Source: [Phialemoniopsis] sp. UDSM-2020 (Eukaryota > Ascomycota > Sordariomycetes > Thyridiales > Thyridiaceae). Taken from it: a stretch of DNA of 64,000 bases. Positions 56,699-64,000 of the stretch are shown in pieces (position 1 is the first letter of the stretch; each line of letters begins with the position of its first letter). The notes under the pieces were generated by a model. That model ran no database searches. It had not been told where the DNA came from and saw only the letters and a program-made list of their open reading frames with translations. A program made the translations under genes and the position numbers. The stretch is taken from positions 3,658,001 through 3,722,000 of the forward strand of contig JAEILZ010000005.1 of the NCBI GenBank assembly GCA_018873225.1, given 5' to 3'.

Positions 56699-57988
56699 AT
56701 GCGGAGCTTAAGATACAGTACTTCGCGGCAGAAGTCGTGCCAGCAATGCTCAATTGCCAAAGCCAAGTGCGACCGCAAGAAAGACCGCTGCACGCGCTGT
56801 TTCGAGAGAAATCTGGCCTGCATCTATCCAGCAGTCTCATCGCCTATGGGTGGTAATGACGGTGGAACACGAACGTCCCTCCACACGTCTGGATCTTCTC
56901 GCGTAGCCCAGAGCCTGCTGCTTCCTCGCGACGTTGCACAGCCCATGGCGATTGATGACGATGCAGAGAAGCGGGATCACAGGAGCGATGGCACATCAGT
57001 CACCATCAGTCCGTCAATGACATCCGCGTACCTGTCTCCAAAGGCGTCAACAGCATTTCCTTCTGAGCTGACTGAAGCTACCGACTTCTCGCATCTCAGC
57101 CTCGTTTGCCCCATTGACGCCGAACAGATCAGTAATCGATGGCTCAACACGTATGTTCCATCTCCCGAGCAAACGGTCAAGGTCTATCCTCCTGGTGCCA
57201 CCGTCTTTCTCCGCAGCATCTTGCACTCGTACGCTAGTATGACTGCTTCTGGGCGAAACTACCCGCCTTTCATCCATGCACTTCAGACGAGCGGAACAAG
57301 TGCCAAGGCACCCCTATCAACTTGTCTAAGTCTAGTGAGGGCTTGCGAGCGACCTTTGCCCGGCAGCGAAGAAACTGTCTTGAATTTGCTCAAGGACCAG
57401 ATGAACACGATTATGCAGTCGTATGATGTCTACGGCCAGCCAACTCTCCTTGCAGCATTTCAAGCCTACCTCATCTACTGTCTTGTGCTCTACTTCATCT
57501 ACGAGACCCAGTCAAAGTCGTTCCTTAGACAGGCAGTAGTCAACATCCAAGTGCTCGCTTCGTCAAGCGCCAAACAAGGCCTCATGTGCACTGCAGAGAC
57601 GCATCACTCACGGCCGAGATGGGAAGAGTGGATCGTCGCGGAGTCGAAACGGCGTACTCTCTTCACCATGTACCTACTCGACAGCCTGTTGCTCATCGAA
57701 GACGGCCTGACTCCGTTCCTTGGTGTCGAATTACGAGGACTACTGGCACCGTCACGGAGCTCGTTGTGGAATGCGCAGGATCGGAGCATCTGGGAAAGAG
57801 CATACAATCGACACCTAGCTGACTGGCCCGACGCACATTTCCGGATCGATGAACTGTGGGCACTGGATCCCAACGCTGACGCCTTGGCTATCAGCGAGAG
57901 GGTCAAGAGGATACGGTTATGGCTCGAAGATGTGGACAACTATGGGACCATGATGTATTCGATAACGAGTGCCGCACATGGCATTTGA
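56699..57988 (+). CDS. Zn(II)2Cys6 transcription factor
   Basis: A single exon of 429 residues. The zinc cluster at residues 14-41 reads CQQCSIAKAKC then RCTRCFERNLAC, a C-x2-C-x6-C-x6-C-x2-C-x6-C pattern. A Ser/Thr/Asp-rich linker follows. The C-terminal region has SKRRTLFTMYLLDSLLLIEDG and surrounding helices, recalling a subgroup of fungal regulators often linked to secondary metabolism. It is about 80 bp from the 3' end of a convergent FAD monooxygenase gene and 3.7 kb from a rhamnosidase and glucosidase pair, so a local regulatory role is plausible. Confidence 0.82.
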   Translation: MRSLRYSTSRQKSCQQCSIAKAKCDRKKDRCTRCFERNLACIYPAVSSPMGGNDGGTRTSLHTSGSSRVAQSLLLPRDVAQPMAIDDDAEKRDHRSDGTSVTISPSMTSAYLSPKASTAFPSELTEATDFSHLSLVCPIDAEQISNRWLNTYVPSPEQTVKVYPPGATVFLRSILHSYASMTASGRNYPPFIHALQTSGTSAKAPLSTCLSLVRACERPLPGSEETVLNLLKDQMNTIMQSYDVYGQPTLLAAFQAYLIYCLVLYFIYETQSKSFLRQAVVNIQVLASSSAKQGLMCTAETHHSRPRWEEWIVAESKRRTLFTMYLLDSLLLIEDGLTPFLGVELRGLLAPSRSSLWNAQDRSIWERAYNRHLADWPDAHFRIDELWALDPNADALAISERVKRIRLWLEDVDNYGTMMYSITSAAHGI

Positions 57989-58069
57989 TCATCTTCTAAG
58001 ATACTGATATCGCACAAAAGACGACTTAAAATACATGGAGTAGCCATCATGTCAGCACTCCCATGCTGT

Positions 58070-59347
58070 TCACAGCGACTTGGCCAGCTCGGCAGTCATC
58101 ATCTCGACTGCCTCGTCCCGAGCTTTTGCGTTGTCGAAATCTATGATAAAGTCCCACCTCGGCAGTAGCTTCTGCTGTAAAACTTTTAGGTCCAGCCCAG
58201 TCTCATGCCCTCTGCCAGTCATGATCTCTCCGGTTCCCCGACTCGACTCCACGATACGCTGTGTACGCGGCCGGCGAACACGATCGTACACTTGCAATGC
58301 CACGAGAGCCTCAGAAGGCGACTTTGAGCGTCCGAGCAGCGTCGATAGGATCAGACTGTCCTCCAACGACATCCCGCAGCCTGAGCCCTGCCATGGCGTG
58401 GTGGCATGCGCGGCATCTCCCATAACGCATATTGCCCCCGATACATAGGTGCGAGCAGGCGGGTGGTCCCAGAGATACATCGCAGGCTGCTGTGGCTGAT
58501 GGCAGAACAGCTCCTTCACGGCCTTGTTCAGAGGTTCTGGCCAGTCCTGATAGAGCTTGGAAATCTCCTCGGAGCTCACCATGCGGTGCCACTGATCAGA
58601 TGTCTTGGCACCCTCGTCGGATGCGCAAAGCACAACCTGCGCAAGCTGGCCTTGGTTCAAGACGTTGTGCATCAAGTAAGCTCCGTCTCCGATCCACGAG
58701 TGCTCCCGCGCGTTGTCGGCGTCAATAAGAGCCTCGCCAAAGCTCGCCCGTGCCTCTGCGTACGGCTTCAGTGCCATAACTGCCCAACACCCGGCATTCC
58801 TCGGGCTTGCGGCCGGATCTTCTTCGCCAAGGATGATCTTGCGCACAGTACTATGAATACCGTCGGCGCCGATAAGGATATCGCACACATGATTCGTCCC
58901 GTCGGCGAAATGAAGCGTGACGGGTCCGCTCTCCGCCCGCTCCACGCGCTCGAGCTTCTTGGAAGCGTGCATGCGCTCGGGAGGGGCTCCGGCGAGCAGC
59001 TCCCGCAGGAACGCCGCGCGGTGCACGATGCTCACTAGGCGCTGGCCGTCGTCGTCCTTGGCCTCGGCGATCATGCTGCCCTGCCCTTCGCCCTGGGCGA
59101 GCATGAACCGGACGCCCTTCTGGGGCACGGCGCCGGCGCGCTCGAAGCACTGGGCCGCCGAGTCGCCGATGAGGTCCAGCGCGGCGAGCCCGTTGCGCGC
59201 GACTCCGATGGCGGCGCCGGCCTCTTTGAACTGGGCGGCCGACTCGAAGATGTGCACGTCCAGGTGGGGGTGCGCGAGCAGGGCGTGGAAGAGGGAGGCG
59301 CCGGCGAGGCCGCCTCCGAGGATGGCAACTCTGATGGTCTCGGACAT
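58070..59347 (-). CDS. FAD-dependent monooxygenase, salicylate-hydroxylase-like
   Basis: A single exon of 425 residues. The FAD-binding motif GGGLAGASLFHALL lies at residues 11-24, followed by DILIGADGIHSTVR at about 163-176 and the second FAD motif CVMGDAAHATTPWQGSGCGMSLEDSL near 305-330. This is the pattern of class A aromatic hydroxylases that use NAD(P)H to hydroxylate phenolic acids. Fungal relatives act on salicylate and other aromatics; substrate here is unknown. Its 5' half is very GC-rich. It lies between a Zn-cluster regulator and a rhamnosidase, so a role after release of plant phenolics is possible, by inference. Confidence 0.88.
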   Translation of the reverse strand: MSETIRVAILGGGLAGASLFHALLAHPHLDVHIFESAAQFKEAGAAIGVARNGLAALDLIGDSAAQCFERAGAVPQKGVRFMLAQGEGQGSMIAEAKDDDGQRLVSIVHRAAFLRELLAGAPPERMHASKKLERVERAESGPVTLHFADGTNHVCDILIGADGIHSTVRKIILGEEDPAASPRNAGCWAVMALKPYAEARASFGEALIDADNAREHSWIGDGAYLMHNVLNQGQLAQVVLCASDEGAKTSDQWHRMVSSEEISKLYQDWPEPLNKAVKELFCHQPQQPAMYLWDHPPARTYVSGAICVMGDAAHATTPWQGSGCGMSLEDSLILSTLLGRSKSPSEALVALQVYDRVRRPRTQRIVESSRGTGEIMTGRGHETGLDLKVLQQKLLPRWDFIIDFDNAKARDEAVEMMTAELAKSL

Positions 59348-59701
59348 GATGCTCGGACGGACTTGTCTCTGGTTTAAAGTCGGCGTTGTCTTTCTCGATT
59401 TGTCTGCTGGCGGACACTACTGAACTTTGGTAACGGACGGTGCGGAAGGAAGATGAAAGCTTTGTTCATTAAATCAAGGTTGGAACAGCGCCATGTTTCT
59501 CCAAAGAGACATAAGACGTCAGAAGTTGAGGGGGATTACTGACAAGGATCCTTAAAGCGTCCTTTTGTGGAGCAGTCAGACTGAACCTCGAGACGATCAA
59601 CCTTGGTCGTCAGCAATGGAACAAATGCGTCGTTACTCAGCGGCACAGCAAAGAGGTGTTGAGATTAGGCTGACCAACTTTCATTCACATGATATAGGCT
59701 A
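59348..59701. other. Intergenic between two minus-strand genes
   Basis: About 350 bp between the rhamnosidase end and the monooxygenase start. No gene or strong motif was seen. Confidence 0.45.
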
Positions 59702-62479
59702 CTAAAATGCTTCCTTGGGCTTGAGCGGTAGTACAGGCCACTGATACTCTCTCTTAAACGTGCTTTCGAATGTCCAGACTCCAGCCCCGACAGTCTCGTG
59801 CCTCTCGTCTTTTTCCGCTGGAAGAACGACCTCGGTAGTAGTCCCATATGGCACCGTCAGATCCAACTTCATCCTCTCCCTCCCATCGTCCATGACCGTT
59901 GTCTTCCAGGAACAGGCAATAGTCCCATTCGCCGTCTCATGCGAAGAAAACCCGCTCGTGAACTCGGCTCCGACCGCCGGCTGCACGTGGCACCGCTTCC
60001 ATCCCGGCTCCAGCCTCTTCAGCCCAGCGATCCTCTCGTGGAGGAACTTGCCCACGGCGCCAAAGGCGTAGTGGTTGAAGCTCGTCATCTCGCCCGGGTT
60101 GACGCTGCCGTCGGGCATCATGCTGTCCCAGCGCTCCCACATCGTCGTCGCGCCCATGGTGATCGGGTACAGCCACGACGGGCAGCTCTTTTCGAGAAGC
60201 ATCGCGTAGGCGACTTGTAGGTATCCTGTTGTGGCCAGAGCCTCGAGAATGAAAGGCGTCCCCGCGAAGCCTGTGCCGATGTTCAAGTTGTTTCGGCGCA
60301 CCAGCTCGGCGAGCCTCTTGCCGGCGCGGACGCGCTGCGTGGGCGTCAGGATGTCGAAGCAGATGGCCAGCGCGTAGGCAGCCTGACTGTCGGAGATGAC
60401 CCGGCCGTTTGCCGTGACGTACTCCTCTTGAAACTGCTTTCTGGCCGCAATTGCCTCTGCTCTGTACGCTTCGGCCTCGGAGGGCTTGTTGAGGATGTCT
60501 GCGATTTGGGCGATGAGATCGAGGCTTTGAATAAGAAACATGTTGGCCACCATCTTTGCATCCGTTGCGCCTTTCCATGGTTTGTCTGGCGGTGCGGAGG
60601 GATCCACCCAGTCCTGGTGACCGAGAAGATGAATGTTAGTCTGTCTGGTACTACATGGGGGAGAACAGTTCTAAACACGACTTACCCCTAATTGGTACGG
60701 CTTCTGATCCCAGAGATGCGTCAGGCCATTTCTGTCCCGAGGCAGCACTCTCATCCATGTCGCCATGCTGTTCCACTGCTGAGCTAGAATACTTTTATCT
60801 CCAGTCTCCTGGTACAGGATCCACGGCGTTAGGATAGTGGCGTCATGCCAGATGGCGCAAGGAACCTTCCTGTACCACACCGGATCGGCCTTTGTCGAGT
60901 TGGGACTGATCATTGGTGGCACCCCATTCAGCAGGTCCTGGTCGTGTTCTACATCGATGAGCCAGTTTCGAAGCATGTTGTAGCAGTCGTAGATAAGTAC
61001 ACCGGCGGGGGCAAACAGGCACAAGTCCCCCAGATAACCTAGCCTTTCATCGCGCTGCGGACAGTCCGTCGGGACGGAAAGAAAGTTCCCACGCATGCTC
61101 CACGAGATATTCTCATGCAGTCGATTTAACAGAGCGTCGGAGCAAGAGAATGAGCCGGAACGCCCCATATCCGTATGACAGACCACGGCTTCGACCGCAT
61201 CCAGGTCTACATCACAGCCCTCAATCTGTGCATACCGAAATCCGTGGAAAGTGAAGCGTGGTGCGTATTGCTCTCCTTCTGGTAAGCCCTTCAGCGTGTA
61301 TTCATCCGTAGCCTTGCAGATGCGAAGCGGCCTTATTGACAGTTCCCCCTTTTCGAGAACCTCAGCATGGGTGAGCTTGAGCTTATCTCCCCGCCGACCC
61401 TTGATGTTCCTAACGTGAAGATATCCGACAAGATTCTGCCCAAAATCAAAGACGGTCTTCCCTGATGGCGTGACTATCTTCTTCTGGGGCTTGACAACTT
61501 GTATCCTCCGCACGGGCTCGCTGAAGCCAGCCGTGAGCCGTGTGGAGGTATCCAAAGGAGGTAGTACCAAGGCGGCTTCCCAACCTGAATTCGTGGATGG
61601 ATGCTCTGCAGAGACCGAAGACCAGAATGGTACCTCCCGCGTCGCGTCATATCTCTCGCCGTCGTAGATCTCTGCACGCTGTATTGGCCCCCTGGCTACA
61701 CTCCACGATCCGTCCGTACATATCCGCTCCATCTGGCCATCTGAATAGTTTATTTCGAGCTGTGCCAGTAGCGCGGGATGTGTGCCCCAGATGTTGCGGT
61801 TGCCTCCAGCAAAGCCTATCCTTCCGCAGTACCACCCCTCGGTGACTCGTGCGCCTAGGCAGTTTGGGCCATTGGCTAAGGCGTCTGTGACGTCGTATGT
61901 CTGATACTGCAGCCGACCATCATAGGAGGTCCAGCCAGGAGCCATGAAGTGGTCGCCAACGCGCTGGCCATTGATCTCTGCCTCGTAGACTCCCTGTGCC
62001 GTGATGTACAGACGTGCGCGGGCCACGGGACCAGGAACGGAGAACTCTCTGCGGTACAGATGCTCACCATCAGGTGCAGCAGAGGCTGCTGGCGCCCACG
62101 GGGCAGTTATCCGTTTCAATGACCAGTCATCCGGGTGTAGCAAACCAACCTCGAGGTAAGCCGGTGCGCTCCAAGCGGTAACGCTGCCAGCCTGGTCCCA
62201 TACCCTCACACGGATGCCAATCCTTTGCCGCGACCGAAGTTCGTGCTCGTGGAAGGGCCATGGAACAAGTGTGTTCAGTGGCGACGCTTGCTTGGCTACA
62301 GTGATAACTTTGCTTCCTGAGAACGGGTGGTCCTCAGAAAGCTCGACCTCGTAGCTCAGCTGTTGAAAGCCGGATGGTGCGTCATTGAACCTCCATGACA
62401 ACCTTGGCTTGGTCTCTTCGACCCCAAGGGTGTTTGGGGCTCGGTAGTGCTCGAACTGAACGTCAAAGACCGAGACCAT
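59702..62479 (-). CDS. Alpha-L-rhamnosidase, GH78
   Basis: Two exons (62479-60686, 60613-59702) encode 901 residues. The order of domains matches bacterial and fungal GH78: an N-terminal region (VFDVQFEHYRAPNTLGVEETKPRLSW), a beta domain with RLYITAQGVYEAEINGQRVGDHFMAPGWTSYDGRLQYQTYDVTD, then the catalytic (alpha/alpha)6 barrel with SVPTDCPQRDERLGYLGD at about 485-502, which carries the acidic catalytic residues, and a C-terminal beta domain. The enzyme removes terminal alpha-L-rhamnose from plant glycosides such as flavonoid rhamnoglucosides or from pectin side chains. There is no signal peptide, so it is probably intracellular. It is divergent from a GH1 gene. Confidence 0.93.
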
Positions 62480-62914
62480 GACTTCCTGGCGATGTTGAAA
62501 TGTGTTGTTGAAAAGAGTCGCTAGAAGTAGACAACGACTGAATCGCGGCGCTGAAGTTTGTAGACTGGTAGTAAATATGTCCTAAAATTAACCCGCGGGC
62601 ATTTTTGCGCCGATCAATCGGAGCTTGGGTGGAGATTCAGGGCGGGATCGAATGCACCGAGATGGGGCGGGCTTGTTGGGCGGGACCTTGGCTGGTTTCC
62701 CGACGTCAAAGCAGCCAAATAGGATGGAGCGGAATGAGAGCTGGTGGATTGTGGTATTGGGAAGAGGGTCCTCCCTTTTTCTCCAACGGACCCTTCAATC
62801 TTTCGATAAAATGCACCCAGTCCCAGATCATGAGCGGCCAGTAGATGTGCGATTTCTCTCCTTTCTCCCCCTTTCCCTCCCTCACAGGACTTCGTGACCT
62901 GAAACCAATCGACC
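62480..62914. promoter_or_regulatory. Shared promoter region of rhamnosidase and beta-glucosidase
   Basis: This 435-bp gap lies between the divergent GH78 and GH1 genes. It contains a CCGCGG palindrome near 62592-62597 and several CGG triplets, but no clear inverted-repeat operator. The arrangement suggests co-regulation. Confidence 0.45.
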
Positions 62915-64000
62915 ATGGCTTCCGAAGCGGCCATGTTCTCGGCCGGCGACATAGTCGCGTCGAGCGACTACACAGGTGATGATCTGAAGGTCGAGGAACT
63001 TCCCCTACCAGCCGACTTTGCCTGGGGCGCTGCGACGGCAGCATATCAAGTCGAGGGTGCGGTGAGCCAAGACGGAAAGGGGCCCTCAATCTGGGACGTC
63101 TACGCCCACCGCGTGCCGTCACGGACCAATAATGAGAATGGAGATGTTGCGTGCGATCACTACAACCTGATGGCTCAGGACGTCGACTTGATGGCCGAGA
63201 TTGGCCTCGAGGTATACCGCTTCTCCATCGCCTGGAGCCGCATCATCCCGCTTGGTGGGCGCAAGGACCCGATCAATGAGAAGGGTATCGCCTTCTACGA
63301 CGATCTAATCGATCGTCTCCTGGCCCGCGGTATCGAGCCCGTGGTGACGCTATTCCATTGGGATCCGCCACAGGCACTCTACGAGCGCTACGGTAGTGCC
63401 CTCGATACGGCCGAGTTCAGTGCCGACTTTGAGAACTACTCACGCGTCTGCTTCGAAAGGTTCGGTGACCGGGTTAGGAAATGGGTCACGTTCAACGAGC
63501 CGTACATCCACTCGATCTTCGCACACCTCAACGGCACTCTTGCACCAGGCCACTGTCGTGGAGCCGGGACAGACACCAAGCACGAGCCCTGGCGCGTCGG
63601 CCACACTCTGATAATATCACATGCCAAGGCGGTCGAGTTGTACGCAAAGGATTTCCAGCCAAAGCAACGGGGCGAGATCTCCATCGTGCTGAACGGGCAC
63701 TTCTACGAGCCGTACGATGCCAACAAGCAGGCAGATATTGACGCCGCTGAGCGTCGGATGGTCTTCTACATCGGCTGGTTCGGCGACCCGGTCTTTCTAG
63801 GCAAAGACTACCCAGCCGAGATGCGACAATATCTAGGCAGTCGCCTGCCTGAGTTCACCGCTGAGGAGCGAAATCTCATCCAGCGAACGGCGCACATCAA
63901 TGCCTTTTACGGCATGAATCACTACTCTACCAAGTACGCGCGACAATTGACAGACCCTCCGGCTGATGATGACTGGACAAGCAATATCGAGGAGTCGGCG
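62915..64000 (+). CDS. Beta-glucosidase, GH1 (3' end beyond window)
   Basis: The frame runs from the ATG at 62915 to the window end, 362 codons, with no stop. GH1 signatures are present: LPADFAWGAATAAYQVEGAVSQDGKGPSIWD, DHYNLMAQDVDLMAEIGLEVYRFSIAWSRIIP, FHWDPPQAL, and the acid/base motif TFNEP near residue 193. The nucleophile motif ITENG lies beyond the edge. No signal peptide precedes the catalytic domain; a short acidic N-terminal extension is present instead. The enzyme hydrolyses beta-glucosides. With the divergent GH78 it could remove rhamnose then glucose from plant rhamnoglucosides. Confidence 0.93.
   Translation, partial: MASEAAMFSAGDIVASSDYTGDDLKVEELPLPADFAWGAATAAYQVEGAVSQDGKGPSIWDVYAHRVPSRTNNENGDVACDHYNLMAQDVDLMAEIGLEVYRFSIAWSRIIPLGGRKDPINEKGIAFYDDLIDRLLARGIEPVVTLFHWDPPQALYERYGSALDTAEFSADFENYSRVCFERFGDRVRKWVTFNEPYIHSIFAHLNGTLAPGHCRGAGTDTKHEPWRVGHTLIISHAKAVELYAKDFQPKQRGEISIVLNGHFYEPYDANKQADIDAAERRMVFYIGWFGDPVFLGKDYPAEMRQYLGSRLPEFTAEERNLIQRTAHINAFYGMNHYSTKYARQLTDPPADDDWTSNIEESA

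Noticed and set aside
58406..59038. 210-codon plus-strand ORF opposite the FAD monooxygenase gene
   Set aside because: It is an antisense reading of the GC-rich monooxygenase exon; the minus frame has both FAD motifs.

Overview
The window is nuclear DNA of a filamentous ascomycete (Pezizomycotina). The evidence is short GT-AG introns of about 43-95 bp with CTNAC-type branch points, five Zn(II)2Cys6 regulators, HET-domain genes, DUF6594 and DUF7702 membrane proteins, a terpene synthase, and a XanA-type xanthine dioxygenase, which is known mainly from fungi. I cannot assign a species. Gene models were spliced by hand. All complete exon sets sum to whole codons, but none was tested against transcripts.

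Layout. At 1.4-2.4 kb lies a DUF6594 membrane protein (-). At 4.1-5.6 kb is a secreted type-II asparaginase whose second catalytic motif carries Asn instead of Asp. At 5.8-7.8 kb two divergent genes resemble the Tse2-type ADP-ribosyltransferase toxin fold and share two intron positions. A small secreted Cys-containing protein follows at 8.5-9.4 kb. At 9.8-12.9 kb is a large protein with a STAND-like fungal N-terminal domain, ankyrin-like repeats and C-terminal membrane helices.

From 14.4 to 34.1 kb the content is regulatory and catabolic: a Zn-cluster regulator, xanthine dioxygenase (xanA-like), a DUF7702 membrane protein, two more Zn-cluster regulators, an MFS sugar porter, a class II fumarase-like enzyme, an amidase and a carboxylesterase. 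The sugar porter and the esterase have CGG/CCG inverted repeats in their promoters, the type of site Zn-cluster factors bind.

From 34.2 to 46.9 kb: a seven-exon cytochrome P450 with a 24-nt exon and an apparent GC-AG intron, a second MFS sugar porter, a Sde0182-like nucleoside-hydrolase-fold protein, two small membrane proteins and a class I terpene synthase. The P450, transporter and terpene synthase could belong to a small terpenoid locus, but the spacing is loose.

From 47.8 to 56.5 kb: two HET-domain genes, a secreted beta-propeller protein and a fourth Zn-cluster regulator. From 56.7 kb to the end: a fifth Zn-cluster regulator, an FAD monooxygenase, a GH78 alpha-L-rhamnosidase and, divergently, a GH1 beta-glucosidase cut by the window edge. 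Together these look like a deglycosylation module for plant rhamnoglucosides.
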